A stretch of DNA of 64,000 nt from Rhineura floridana (taxonomy: Eukaryota; Chordata; Lepidosauria; Squamata; Rhineuridae): positions 65,669,986 through 65,733,985 of the forward strand of contig NC_084487.1 of the NCBI RefSeq assembly GCF_030035675.1, in the 5' to 3' direction. Every line of letters starts with the position of its first letter. Within the stretch, counting starts at the first letter, position 1. This document shows, in pieces, positions 20,405 to 35,170 of this stretch. Position numbers and translations under genes: made by a program. The notes under the pieces are model-generated. The model was not told the origin of the DNA and searched no databases. It saw only the letters and a program-made list of their open reading frames with translations.

Positions 20405-21770
20405 ATTTGTACAATATGGAGACCAAACCTTTCTCTTCACTAGTACTATTTATCATGAAATGCTCACCGGTAGATACTTGCCTGTTTCTTTATGCTATAA
20501 TAAAGGGGTTTTTTTTCTTATGAACGAGGTCATCGAATACCAGAGTAGCCAAGAAATCCTCGTCCCCCAACTGTATTCTGAAGCACATTTATTTTAATAG
20601 CAAGAATGCCAATAAATGTCAGGCGAGTAACAATTTGCAATGGTCTTAATCCTAATTTTGAAACATAAATGTAATTATTTTACATCACGAGGATTCTACA
20701 AAAATAAGTGACATAATTCTGATGCCTATGTGGGGCTCTCAACAACTTCAGATATTGGACTCTATCAAGTAACTGAACAGCAAGAGTTCAATAACTCATA
20801 AAAATGATGCAAAGGAACATAATCTATTCAAGTGCAGGAGGCGAGGAAGACACAGTCAGAATCAAGTATGTCTTGCAACAGAAAGAGCACCTCCTCCTAC
20901 ATCACCCTGCTCAGGTGTTAAGATCAGCAGGGGACGCCCTGCTATCCTCTCTAATTTGAGAGGCAGCAGCTCATGAGAGGACCTTCCCTGTAGTACACCC
21001 AAGGTTGTGTGAAGATCTCTGCAGTACATCTTGCACCATCACTGTATGCTTTTTGATGACTGATCAAGATGCACCTCTTTACCCAGGCGTGTTGTTATTT
21101 TGATATTGGCTGATGTTGTTTTAAACATTATTTTATTGAATATACATTGTACTTGTTTTAATTGTGACAACTGCATAGGAAAAGACTAGTGTGAATTGGA
21201 CTTAAATCAAGCAGGGAGATGGCAACCAACTCAGTGATCACAGCTAGACTACCTCTAACAGTCAAACACAAAAATGGTTCTCAGCTCATCACTTCCCAGG
21301 CTAGTTCACAATAACTTGCTTCATCAATTGCCTACATATACAATCACATGGTGAAATTTGGTATAATCATACTTTCACTGGAGTAAGTTTCATTGGAGTA
21401 AGTCTCATTGGATTAACTGACACTTATTTTTCTGGGTAAGCGTCCACAGGACTGCACCTCAAAACAACTAGTAGTAGCAACAGTGACACTACAATTTCTG
21501 CATTAGCCTTTTTGATGCTTCCAAACACTATCTGGCTCTGTAGTACTCAGTCTCTTTGCCAACATAAAGGGTAAGTGTGGAGACAGGCAACAGCAATCCC
21601 ACACCCTTCTTCTGTTGTAAGCCCTTTTTACACCCATATTAGGTTCCTTGATCTCACAATAGAATGGAATATATATATATCTTAAAAATGTGTTCTTCAC
21701 ATTGCACGTGTATCCTGTAACTTCAATCAACTGAGATATGATCTTCTCAAACAATTTTCAGCCAAACACA
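20405..21770. other. Mostly unassigned; possible L2 relic
   Basis: The region 20930-21130 (plus) has a weak L2-like end, with a CACCTCTTTACCCAGG block. The dispersed short repeat occurs near 21370-21460. I see no gene. Confidence 0.35.
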
Positions 21771-21790
21771 AGAATTCAATTTTCTCCATC

Positions 21791-21796
21791 TTTATT
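21791..21796 (-). terminator. RPS16: RPS16 polyadenylation signal
   Basis: The minus strand reads AATAAA about 31 bases after the RPS16 stop codon (21828-21830). This gives a very short 3'UTR, as usual for ribosomal protein genes. Cleavage is expected near 21770-21780. Confidence 0.85.
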
Positions 21797-21827
21797 TAAA
21801 AGACTGAATGAAATGCATAATTTTCTT

Positions 21828-26204
<4,377 letters not shown>

Positions 26205-26360
26205 GGCGCCTGAGAGAACAAAGAAGTGGAGGGGGAGGAAACACAAAGAAGAGTGAAGGACCAGCTCTAAAGCCCCACGGAAAAACCAGGATGGGCAAGA
26301 GCCGGAGCTACTCGGATACCCACCTCGTCGTCAGCGACAGCGGAAGAGAAAGGAAGTGCA
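26205..26360 (-). promoter_or_regulatory. RPS16: RPS16 5' leader: probable 5'TOP start and leader intron
   Basis: Upstream of the ATG, the minus strand reads TTCTCTCAG directly before GCGCC-ATG, a good splice acceptor. About 110 bases further up, CACTTCCTTTCTCTTCCGC is a pyrimidine tract of the 5'TOP type. It is followed by CTGACGACGAG and a GTGGGT donor near 26324. I infer a short non-coding first exon (about 26325-26355) starting in the TOP tract. A TOP start would place RPS16 under mTOR/LARP1 translational control, as in other ribosomal protein genes. The alternative is an unspliced leader. Confidence 0.6.
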
Positions 26361-26530
26361 GGGGTTTCCCAGGCCTATCTCGCAGGGGCTGGCTCGGTCA
26401 CAAATTCTAACGTAGTTTCCGGCAACGCGACGCCGCGCGTTTTCTGACAAGCCTGGGCGACCGGTTTTTCTTTCTGCTTTCCCTTGCAGCCGTGCTGTTA
26501 AATGAAAATGGCGGCGCTCGCAGCGGACCA
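26361..26530. promoter_or_regulatory. CpG-rich, possibly bidirectional promoter
   Basis: A CpG-dense stretch (several GCG and CGC clusters at 26400-26465 and 26508-26525) lies upstream of RPS16. On the plus strand, AAAATGGCGGC at 26505-26515 matches the YY1-type element AARATGGCGGC, which often overlaps the start of house-keeping genes. Its orientation points away from RPS16, suggesting divergent transcription. Confidence 0.55.
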
Positions 26531-26629
26531 CCTTGTTCGCAAAGTTCCTTCACGAGGATTGCTCTTGTGTGTACAGAGAGATATTAGGGAGCAGTCAGGT
26601 GCAATCAGGCTATATAACATTTAATATAC
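26501..26629 (+). other. Candidate first exon of a divergent transcript
   Basis: A short frame reads MKMAALAADHLVRK then VPSRGLLLCVQRDI, with its ATG inside the YY1-like motif, and ends at a stop near 26623. I do not recognise the peptide, and no strong donor is visible. In mammals RPS16 lies head to head with SUPT5H, but this peptide is not SUPT5H. It may be a first exon, a small upstream ORF or chance. Confidence 0.25.
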
Positions 26630-26639
26630 ACTTTGCCCT

Positions 26640-27440
26640 ATATAAAATTGACCTTCTATGATGAAAGTGGCTGTCAAGAATACACAGGCAGGAGAATTAG
26701 AAATATTCTTGCCCACACATTTTAGGACAATGTAGCAATTATCATATCCTTTTTAGACTTGTAAGTACACTACATCCTCCTCCCTCGTCCCACAGACAGC
26801 GGAGGAATAGCGTGAAGGAATAACGCCATTCCATAATTACAATGGGATCTACTTCCAAGTGAATTTGCTTGGAATTACAGGTAGTCCTGACGATGTATAT
26901 TCAGAACTAAGTCCTATTGTATTCAGTGGGACTTACAAACAGATAAGTGTGTGTAGGGTTGCAGTTCTAAATACGTGAAGAGTTAGCCGCACTGAACACA
27001 GTGGGTTGTATTCAGATAATTCCTACTCAGGGTAGACCACTGAAATTAATAAACCTAAGTTAGTCGTGTCTATGAACTCCAATGGGTTTACTCTGAATGG
27101 GCGTAGCACTTAATAACACTCAGTTGACTTACTCTGAAGTAAACAGGAAAAGGACCACATTAAGACTATACAAAAAATATGCAAATACATGCCCTCTTGC
27201 TCTAGGTATGCTAGTATTCTTCCACCCTTTGGTATCCTATTCTTGTCACTAACACCTCTCTAGGGGCAACATGACTTGGCAAGGGAAGGAACACCCCTTT
27301 AACCATGACTGAGGCTATAATCCTGTACCCACTTACTAGAAGCAAGCTCCATTGAACTTCCGCGCAGACATACAGAATTGTGATGTGAATTTAAAAGGGC
27401 CACTGAATACCTTTCAGGGAAAGGGTTGAATTAAACCTAT
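26640..27440. repeat. Cluster of dispersed short repeats
   Basis: Variants of the AATGGGACTTACTTC / GTGTGTAGGATTGCAG motif occur at about 26835-26880, 26900-26965, 27040-27130 and 27310-27375. Otherwise unassigned. Confidence 0.5.
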
Positions 27441-27454
27441 ACTATCAGAAAACA

Positions 27455-27765
27455 GATCCTCCGTGGAGCAGAGTGGTAAGCGGCGGTAATGCAGCCGAAG
27501 CTCTGCTCACGGTGGGAGCTCAATTCCAATGGTAGGAGGAAGTCAAATCTCGGGTAAAAAGGGTCGAGGTCCACTCAGCCTTCCATCCATCCGTGGTCGG
27601 TAAAATGAGTACCCGGCATACACTGGGGGGTAAAGAAAGGCCAGGGAAGGAACTGACAAACCCACCCCATATGTACAGTCTGCCTTGAAAATGTTGCAAG
27701 ACGTCACCCTAAGAGTCGGAAACAACTCGCTCTATAAGTGCGGGGACACCTTTACCTTTTTATCA
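27455..27765 (+). mobile_element. tRNA-derived SINE (second family)
   Basis: The head GTGGAGCAGAGTGGTAAGC fits an A box. GGGAGCTCAATTCCAATGG stands in the B-box position. The body has TCCATCCGTGGTCGGTAAAA and the 3' end GAGTCGGAAACAACTCG, then GGGACACCTTTACCTTT. No internal copy elsewhere in the window. Confidence 0.75.
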
Positions 27766-27774
27766 GAAAATAGA

Positions 27775-28085
27775 CAGCTGGTATAGCACAGTGGGGAGGA
27801 GAGCCTGGCTGGGAGGCCAGAGTCTGTGAGTTCAAATCCCTGCTTGTGTCTCCTGGGTGTCAAGGGCTAGCTAAAGATCATCCCCACAGTGAGTGGCTCA
27901 GGGGTTGTGTGCTGTGCCACCTGTGCAGCTGTGGGCAAGCTGCATAGCGCCAAGAAGCCCTGCTGCCCCTCAGCTGGCAGTTGCGGACAAGGAAGGGGCT
28001 GGCTTGTGCAGCTGTAGCAAGCTGAGCAGGCCCTAGACAGCTAGACAGGACTAGCCTCAGAGGAAGGCAATGGTAACCCTCCTCT
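27775..28085 (+). mobile_element. tRNA-derived SINE (third family)
   Basis: The head CTGGTATAGCACAGTGGGG and a B box GAGTTCAAATCCC indicate a tRNA-like promoter. The body ends with GCCTCAGAGGAAGGCAATGG, a block shared with Sauria SINEs. It directly abuts the preceding SINE and the family A element. Confidence 0.65.
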
Positions 28086-28087
28086 GA

Positions 28088-28362
28088 TTCACTAATAGGC
28101 AAAAAACGTTGCAGTTTAAGAACATACCTATAGCCCACAGATATTTCTATCAAACTTTAAAAGGCAGGGAAATTGGGCAGCTATAGTGAATGTACCGGGG
28201 AGCAGGAGACCTGACCTTCTCTCTGAGATATTGTATTGACCAAATTGGTCAAAATGCAAACAAAATTTGGGTTGGTCTTTCACAGTCCAATCCACTTCCT
28301 GTGTAGTTTGGAAGAATTTGGTTTATGTTTTTAAACCACAAGTATTTTTGCCTATTAGTGAA
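28088..28362. mobile_element. Non-autonomous DNA element, family A (compact copy)
   Basis: A perfect 18-base terminal inverted repeat: TTCACTAATAGGCAAAAA at 28088-28105 and its inverse at 28345-28362. The interior matches 5150-5360, and the copy lacks the rest of the longer element. No coding. Superfamily not assigned. Confidence 0.8.
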
Positions 28363-28424
28363 TTTCTCTGCTTTTTAATCTGGGAGGTAAGAAATGGGAT
28401 CCTGTGTAAGTTTGCTGAGAATGG

Positions 28425-29150
28425 ATCGATCATGTGCATGCTTATTGAGTTCAGTGGGATTTACTCCCCTGCAATCATGCTTAGGATAGGTGAAACTGAC
28501 CACAGGGGATGGGGAGGGGAGGAGGAAGGGGAGGAAAGGCAGAGGGGAGGAAAGGCAGAGGGGAGGAGAGGGAGGCAAGCAGACAGGAGAGGGAGGGGAG
28601 GAGAAGGACAGGTTTGATCATTTGCATGTTTATTGAGTCCAGTGGGATATACTCCCGTGCAATCATGCTTAGGATAGTTAAAACTGACCGGGGGGGAGGG
28701 AGGAAAGAAGAGGGAAGTGGAGGAGGAAGGGAGAGGAGAGGAAAGACAGGTCTGATCATTTGCATGCTTATTGAGTTCAATGGGATTTACTCCCATGCAA
28801 TCATAGTCAGGACAGGCAAAACTGGCCATGTGGGAGGAGGAGGGGAGGGGGAGGAGGGGGAGAAAGAAGGAGCGTATTGGAGGGGGGCAAAGGAAAGGGA
28901 GGGGAGGACAAGTCTGATTATTTGCATGCTTATTGAGTTCAATGGGGTTTACTTCCATGCAGTCATGCTTAAGATAGGTAAAACAGACGATGGGGAGGAG
29001 GAAGGGGAAGGGGAGGGGAGGAGGAAGGGGGAGGGGAGGGGAGGGGGAGGGAAGGGGAAAGAGGGAGGGGATAGAAGAGAAGGGAGGGTGGGTTTAAGCA
29101 TTTTCATACTTTTTGAGTTCAGTGGGATTTGTTTCTGTGCAATCATGTTT
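28425..29150. repeat. Five-unit tandem repeat with polypurine stretches
   Basis: Five successive units of roughly 140-185 bases. Each has a block like GCTTATTGAGTTCAGTGGGA, TTTACTCCCATGCAATCATG and AGGATAGGTAAAACTGACC. Each block is followed by 50-110 bases of almost pure G/A on the plus strand. Anchor blocks start near 28435, 28625, 28765, 28925 and 29100. The anchor resembles the dispersed short repeat. Open frames read on both strands are products of the repeat, not genes. Confidence 0.9.
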
Positions 29151-29151
29151 G

Positions 29152-29356
29152 AAAATGGAAATGGACTGCCTTCAAGTCGATCCTGACTTAGGACGATCCT
29201 GTGAATAGGGTTTTCATGGTAAACGGTATTCAGAGATGGTTTTACCATTGCTTTCCTCTGAGGCTGAGAGGCAGTGACTGGTCCAAGGTTACCCAGTGAG
29301 CTTTATGGCTGTGTGGGGATTCGAATCCTGGTCTCCCAGGTTGTAGTCCAACACTG
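29152..29356 (-). mobile_element. Sauria-type SINE
   Basis: The minus strand has the B box GATTCGAATCC (shifted copy of GGTTCGAATCC), the CATAAAGCTCACTGGGTAA block and a 3' end GGATCGACTTGAAGGCAGTC. The tRNA head is incomplete. Confidence 0.85.
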
Positions 29357-29554
29357 ACCCGGGGGAGGTGCAGGTAGGGTAGGAGGAGGGGGAGGGGATG
29401 AGACTGGGTGGTTGGGCACTGGGCAGAGGGGAAGCCCCTTTCCTTTCCAAAAGGAAAACTTTGTGAACAGTACCATTGCTTTTCAGTGTTTCCCCCACCT
29501 TTTTTTTCTACAGCAGGCACATGTAGCCTCCCACCCAAATTTAAACCAAAGCTG

Positions 29555-29835
29555 TCCCTGGCTACATCCACACCAGGCCTTTATTTCACTTTGGACAGTC
29601 ACGGCTTCTCTCAAAAATCCTGGGAAGTGTAGTTAGTGAAGGGTGCTGAGAGTTGCTAGAAGATGCCCTCTTCCCCTCACAGAGCTTCAGTCAGAGCAGC
29701 TTTGTGTTAAACCACTCTCGCCACTGGAGCTCTGTCAGGGGAATAGGAGTCACCCTTCACAAACTAAACTTCCCAGAATTCTCTGGGGGAAACCATGACT
29801 GTCTCAGGTGAAATCAAGGTCTCGTGTGGGTGTGG
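29555..29835. mobile_element. Palindromic MITE (family D), best copy
   Basis: The left arm GGCTACATCCACACCAGGCC, CACTTTGGACAGTCA and CTGGGAAGTGTAGTTAGTGA is mirrored on the right arm. There it reads TCACCCTTCACAAACTAAAC, CATGACTGTCTCAGGTGAAA and GTGTGGGTGTGGCC. Total about 280 bases. Confidence 0.8.
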
Positions 29836-30009
29836 CCCTGATTAGCTAAGTGAAGCAGGTGTGAGTCTGGCTTTTAGAACACTGACAATTGGTTCTTACT
29901 GAGCATGCCTGACACTATAATTGAATTCAAGGCAAATTTCTTAAATTAATTAAAAATCAGCCAGGCATTTTTTTTTAACTTTTAAACTGCAGATGGTGAA
30001 GGTCAGAGT

Positions 30010-30348
30010 ATGGGGCAAGGTCAGTAATAGGATTATAGGTACTCTGTGACGATGGCTGACTTTTAATGAATTTCAACAGATTATGAGAACTCTGACAGAA
30101 AAAAGTCCAAAAGGGCTCTGGTTTTTTTTTCTCTCTTTCTAGACTTTGGACTCTCTATTCTCACTGACTGTTTTGTTTATTGCCATGAAAATTGACAGGG
30201 ATGTTAAGCAAGCATTTCTGAGTTCAAAACTATAAGTTTTGTAAGGTTTTGTTTTGAAATGAGCTTATGGGAAGCATCAGAATGGCATGGTGGTATTTTC
30301 AATTTAACATTGCAGAATATGAAAAATTTATGCTGGCTATAGTATACA
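30010..30348. repeat. Interspersed repeat B, uninterrupted copy
   Basis: Matches 6133-6349 plus 6890-7006 and defines the empty site for the L2 inserted there. Class unknown. Confidence 0.7.
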
Positions 30349-30399
30349 GGCACTCTCATGGCTGTATAATACCTCTTACCATGAAAACCGTATGAATAC

Positions 30400-30465
30400 A
30401 TCCAAAAAAAGGATTCATAGGGTTGTCATAAGTCGGAATCGACATGAAGGCATATAACAACAATC
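30400..30465 (+). mobile_element. BovB/Sauria 3' end
   Basis: ATAGGGTTGTCATAAGTCGG, ATCGACATGAAGGC and a short CAACAA tail match the 3' end shared by BovB LINEs and Sauria SINEs. Confidence 0.65.
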
Positions 30466-30469
30466 AGAA

Positions 30470-31900
30470 AATAATGTGAACCAAAGTGCACCTATCCCAG
30501 TGACCTCTAGGTGGAACAAAGTGCAGCCATTATTACATAAATAACTGCTAGCTGTTTCTATGTGCAGCCTAGTTCTTGCAGAATAATGTTACAGCACATA
30601 AATGCAGCTTTGCAGTTGCATGAATGTAGGGGAATCTATTTCAGGTTGCAGTCCTATACAAACTTGAGAGTAAATCCCCTTGAACTCCATGAGACTAAAT
30701 TCTGAGCTGATACTTACAGGATTGTGCTATCAGTGACCTGTTCCTTAGTGTTGTTGATATTGTTTTGCAGTGCTAAGCATAGAAGTTATTCATATGTGCT
30801 ATATTTAATCATGCTGTTAAATTATTTTCTCTTAAGTTGTACCTGGTGCATGGTCCAGAAAGACATTTTTTTTGTTCCATGCAATTTATGCAGCTGAGAG
30901 GACTACAATGAATTCAGTACAAGTGATTTGGCATAAGTCAAAATGTTGAACCCACAGTGCCATAGTACCAACCTCTGGAAAATCGAAGCAGTTACTGGCC
31001 AATCTAACGGATCCAATTTCCATTCTGTTTCTGATGCATAGGACCTGGCCCAAATTGAATCTATCAGTTTTTGGTAGTCACTTCCCATACCCAGTCCAAC
31101 TTATACAGTGGGATTTGCTTTCAAATAAGCACGTGTAGGATTTTGGTTTTACTGCTTTATGATCTAGTGATATATCTCTCCAGCATAAACAGTTAAATGT
31201 ACACTTTATTAGAGTAAACAACAATAATATTAGAATCAATGTAATGCTGGAATCCTAAGCACAGTTATTAGGCAGTAAGTTTCTTCAAACATTGTGTGAC
31301 TTTGAATTCTTAGGTTCATATTCTTAATGTCGAGGGGGAGCCCTTCCCCTTGCTGCAGTTACTCCACTATAACTTTCTGTAATTTTGTTATTATTATTTG
31401 GAACTGGAAGCCTCCTGTTTTATAATTTTCCTTCTTCCAATCTGATCCATTCCATGTTGACTAACTAGTTTTACAAACTGCTAGAATCTGTGTGCCACCT
31501 AGTGGTTATTTAATATATTTTCTTATCCTTAATAATCATAACATAGGGATAATACTATTATGGCTGTATCTTATTTGCTGTTACTTCTAATTTCACTGTA
31601 GAAGGGTTTGTTTTTCTTCAAGAAAGAAATGGTGATATTTCTCTGTCAGTGCTCTGAGTTGTAGGGGTAGAGAAGCTGAATGGTATCTTTTGGATGCACA
31701 AATATATTGGCATACTATGATGAAATGCATTTTGATTGTATTATGTCTAAAATTTCAGAATGAGCTCTTGTGTTTTCTTCAGAAAATATGAAGAAATCAG
31801 GCATAGACCAGTGCAACTAGCTGAGTTTTAACTGTGCATAGAAATTGAGTTTTAACTGTGCATAGAGAGAGTAGAGTGGCTATACCACTTCAAACTGTGT
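30470..31900. other. No recognisable gene
   Basis: Dispersed short repeat variants lie near 30645-30725 and 31095-31145. A 25-base direct repeat (TTGAGTTTTAACTGTGCATA within it) lies near 31822-31866. No coding or RNA feature seen. Confidence 0.4.
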
Positions 31901-32169
31901 GTGTGGGGGGACAATCCTGTCTTTAATTACCAACTGGAGGTGGCGGCAGTTGCAGAAGGAGCAGGAGGAAAGCACTGCCTGAGAGGGAGACAGGACCACC
32001 TTGCCACCGACCCCTCCCTCTCCCCACGCCATCATTCCCTTCTTCATGAGGAAAGCCTTGCTTTACAGCCTGCGTCGCTTGTCGGGGCCAAGTTTGAATT
32101 GCCCACATGGCAGGAGCGGCAGCACAGGAGGTGGAGGAGGAGCCTCGTTGCACTTGCAGACCCCAGTGC

Positions 32170-32306
32170 AAATATGGCCATGGTGGTGGGGAGACCCTTG
32201 GTGCGGTGCATGGCCGACGTTTTGGTGGCTGTTGGCCGGAACCAGCTGCAACCTCGCCATGTAGAGGAGCCCCTGGAGACCAGAGACCTGATGGCTTACC
32301 CCCGGA
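32170..32306 (+). pseudogene. PUSL1-like tRNA pseudouridine synthase, C-terminal piece (left part)
   Basis: The frame reads VRCMADVLVAVGRNQLQP, then RHVEEPLETRD and LMAYPR. This fits the TruA/PUSL1 C-terminal signature (VRRM..VLVAVG...LES.D). Reading resumes in phase after the transposon at 39787 with NIIVPPDGLFLKEVEY. The upstream sequence does not continue the family. This is therefore either a 5'-truncated retrocopy or a last exon whose acceptor would lie near 32160 (TTGCACTTGCAG). The transposon splits it, so it cannot be functional here. Confidence 0.6.
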
Positions 32307-32563
32307 TAGGGTTGCCAGGTCTCCGGCTTTCTGCTGGAGTCTCCGGCAAAAGGGGGCCGTCTCCGGCCTCCGGCAATACTTTATTTAAAAAGGTGGATCT
32401 CCGGTTTTTCATTGGCCCCCTCAGCCACGAATGCGTGATTGACACACGCATACGTTGGGCTGTGGAGGGCCGCCTTCCCGGCGTTCCCGCCTTTTGTCAG
32501 GCAGGCTCAGGCAGGCCGCCGCCGCCGTCTCTTAGCAACCGCTGCCGAGACGGGGGCCACGCG

Positions 32564-33525
32564 GCCTGTCAGTCTCAGCAGGAGCCGTGGAGGGCAGGCC
32601 GGGACGGCTCCTTCTTAGCCCCGGAGCCGGTTCTCCTGCTCTGGAAAGGGCGGCCGGCGGCTTCACCCCTCCTGCTGTGGGCACCGCTGGGCGGCAGCAG
32701 CCACGATGGGGCTTGCTCAGCAGTCTCGGGCTGGGGGGGCCCATCACGGCCGCTGCCGCCCAGCGGCGCCCACAGCAGGAGGGGTGAAGCCGCTGGCCGT
32801 CCTTCTTGGAGCAGGGGAACCAGCTCCGGGGCTAAGAAGGAGCCGGCCCGGCGGCCTGCCCTCCACGGCTCCTGCTGAGGCTGACAGGCGGAGCTGTGGA
32901 GGGCAGGCCGGGCCGGCTCCTTCTTAGCCCCGGACTCGAGCTGGTTCCCCTGCTCCAAGAAGGACGGCCGGTGGCTTCACCCCTCCTGCTGTGGGCGCCG
33001 CTGGGCGGCAGGGGCCGCGATGGGGCTCGCTCAGCAGTCTCGGGCTGGGGGGGGCATCGCGGCCGCTGCCACCCAGCGGCACCCACAGCAGGAGGGGTGA
33101 AGCCACCGGCCGTCCTTCTTGGAGCAGGGGGAGGGGAACCAGCTCGAGTCCGGGGCTAAGAAGGAGCCGGCCCGGCCTGCCCTCCACGGCTCCGCCTGTC
33201 AGCCTCAGCAGGAGCCGTGGAGGGCAGGCCGCCGGCCCGGCTCCTTCTTAGCCCCGGAGCCGGTTCTCCTGCTCCTGAAAGGACGGCCGGTGGCTTCACC
33301 CCTCCTGCTGTGGGCGCCGCTGGGCGGCAGCGGCCGCGATGGGGCTCGCTCAGCAGTCTCGGGCTGGGGGGGGCCATCGCGGCCACTGCCGCCCAGCGGT
33401 GCCCACAGTAGGAGGGGTGAAGCCGCCGGCCGCCTTTCTTGGAGCAGGGGAACCGGCTCCAGGGCTAAGAAGGAGCTGGCCCGGCCTGCCCTCCACGGCT
33501 CCGCCTGTCAGCCTCAGCAGGAGCA
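32564..33525. repeat. Three tandem long palindromes (GC-rich)
   Basis: Each unit of about 315 bases is an inverted repeat with arms of about 135-150 bases. The arms contain GTGGAGGGCAGGCCGG, CTCCTTCTTAGCCCCGG, CTTCACCCCTCCTGCTGTGG and GCTGGGCGGCAG, then their inverse. The spacer is about 40 bases with GCTCAGCAGTCTCGGGC. Spacers begin near 32705, 33018 and 33338. Because the array is self-complementary, both strands show nearly the same open frames. These frames are artefacts of composition and symmetry. Confidence 0.93.
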
Positions 33526-33529
33526 GGAA

Positions 33530-34228
33530 AAATTTGTTCAACAGCAGCAAACAAAAAAATCAGGTAATGCTTAACAGAGCAATCTGGCTGGGGCTGGGAA
33601 GGGAAAGAGCAGTGGATTCCCCTCAGCATCCACAGCCCTGCCAACCAGGATATAAAGGTGGAAGGGGGGGTTCTTTTTTTGCATGGCCAGGCAGAGGTTT
33701 AGATTCTCCAGGAAGAAGACCAGCTGTGGATCCATCACTGTCTCTACTCCACTCCTTCAACATCCCATTTTGGAGCCTTAGCAATGGCTACTGCCAATGG
33801 AAACATTGCCAGTGGTAGCATGCAGTCTCCTATGCTTTCAGCAAGCCCAGCAGAGGCCTCCATGGCAACATAGAAACACACAGACACTCTGCCATAGGGA
33901 CATCTCTATAGCATCATAATTCCCTCCAGCAGTATGGAACAGGGAATAGGATTGTTCTGCCCATACAGATCCTAAAAACTGGAATAATCCTCAAATTCAT
34001 TAGATCTCTAGCATGACAGAATACATAAGATGTGGAGTTATAGCTATCTCATTAGCTGTACTTTTGATTTCTCATAAATAATAATCATCCATAATATCTT
34101 AATCACTATTCTTCAAATAGTAACTTTTTCCTTTTTTGTCCAACATAGTATTTTCCTATAAGAAGAGAGTTTTATTTTGCAACATAATCTGAAAGACTGA
34201 TGCACTGACCAGGCTGTTGGTATTACTT
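33530..34228. other. Unassigned interior of the composite element
   Basis: No coding or named repeat. A CAGGTAATG donor-like site near 33562 follows a CAGCAG-rich stretch but has no supporting exon. Confidence 0.35.
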
Positions 34229-34229
34229 A

Positions 34230-34330
34230 ATATTTATTTATTATACTTACATCCTGCCCTTCCTCCAAGGAGCCCAGGGTGACATTCATGGCTCCCTTTT
34301 AAACTCAAAACAACCCTATGGGAGGTTGAA
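34230..34330 (-). mobile_element. L2 3'-end fragment
   Basis: TATTTATTTATTATAC then CCTGCCCTTCCTCCAAGGAG and CCCAGGGTGAC is the minus-strand 3'UTR block of the L2 copies ending at 3709 and 47165. A dispersed short repeat follows at 34335-34425. Confidence 0.65.
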
Positions 34331-34608
34331 GTGGCTGAGGCTGCAATCTAGTACACACTTACCTGGGAGTAAGTCCCAATGGAACTTACTTCTGAATAGA
34401 CATGTACTGAATTGCAGCCTGAGTCTCTGTATGTGAGAGGCCCACACCCATCAAGCTTTGTGGGCAAGTGGGGATTTTGAAATCTGAATCTCAGTGGTCC
34501 TGGTTCAGCATACTAACCATTATACATGCTGACTCCCAGTAAAAATACTGGGGCTATGTCTCACATTAAAGATTTCTGAAACAGTCCACTGGGATATTCT
34601 CCAGTACA

Positions 34609-35120
34609 TGTTGTTAAGTGACTTCAAGTTGATTACAACTTATGGCAACCCTATGAATCAGTGACCTCCAATAGCATCTGTCATGATGAACCACCTTGTT
34701 CAAATCTTGTAAGTTCAGGTCTGTGACTTCCTTTATGGAATCAATCAATCTCTTGTTTGGCCTTCCTCTTTCTCCCCCCCCCCCCAGCATTATTGTCTTT
34801 TCTACTGAATCCTGTCTTCTCATGATGTGTCCAAAGTATGATAACCTCAGTGTCATCATTTTAGCTTCTAGTGACAGTTCGGGTTTAATTTGTTCTCACA
34901 CCCAATTATTTGTGTTTTTTTTGCAGTCCATGGTATCTACAAAGCTCTCCTTTAACACCACATTTCAAATGAGTTGATTTTTCTCTTACTCACTTTTTCT
35001 ACTGTCCAACTTTCACATCCATATGTAGAGATCGGGAATACCATGGTCTGAATGATCCTGACTTTAGTGTTCAGTGATACATCTTTGCATTTGAGGACCT
35101 TTTCTAGTTCTCTCATAGCC
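34609..35120 (-). mobile_element. BovB LINE 3' fragment
   Basis: The minus strand reads VFPISTYGCESWTVEK (about 35040), then SFEMWC and, lower, LRLSYFGHIMRRQDS with KTIMLGG. This is the BovB ORF2 C-terminal region. The 3' end is the GACTTCAAGTTGATTACAAC block. It is truncated at 35120, where a family C fragment abuts. Small deletions break the frame. Confidence 0.85.
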
Positions 35121-35170
35121 CAAAAAAGTAAGGGGTCTATGACCCCCCCACAACCCTGGATGACTACATC
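35121..35170. mobile_element. Family C DNA element tail
   Basis: AAAAGTAAGGGGTCTATGAC then CCTGGATGACTAC matches the right end of the family C elements at 1365-1415 and 50185-50222. Confidence 0.5.

Noticed and set aside
26501-26629. SUPT5H first coding exon next to RPS16, by mammalian gene order
   Set aside because: The short peptide is not acidic and does not resemble the SUPT5H N-terminus. It is kept only as an unnamed candidate.
27455-28085. tRNA genes, because of A and B box matches
   Set aside because: No cloverleaf can be formed and the boxes are followed by SINE bodies. They are tRNA-derived SINEs.
28461-29186. Long G/E/R-rich and P/S/L-rich open frames
   Set aside because: Generated by polypurine/polypyrimidine tandem repeats. 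No domain or start context.
31901-32878. A 325-codon open frame on the plus strand running into the palindrome array
   Set aside because: Only about 45 codons of it (the PUSL1-like part) resemble a protein. The rest lacks stops because of high GC content, and it runs across a transposon border.
32575-33574. Many overlapping open frames on both strands with the same peptides
   Set aside because: They are a consequence of tandem self-complementary repeats. Identical peptides on opposite strands show symmetry, not coding.
33525-33575. Exon end with a CAGGTAATG donor
   Set aside because: There is no coding signal before it once the palindrome is discounted, and no matching acceptor or downstream exon.
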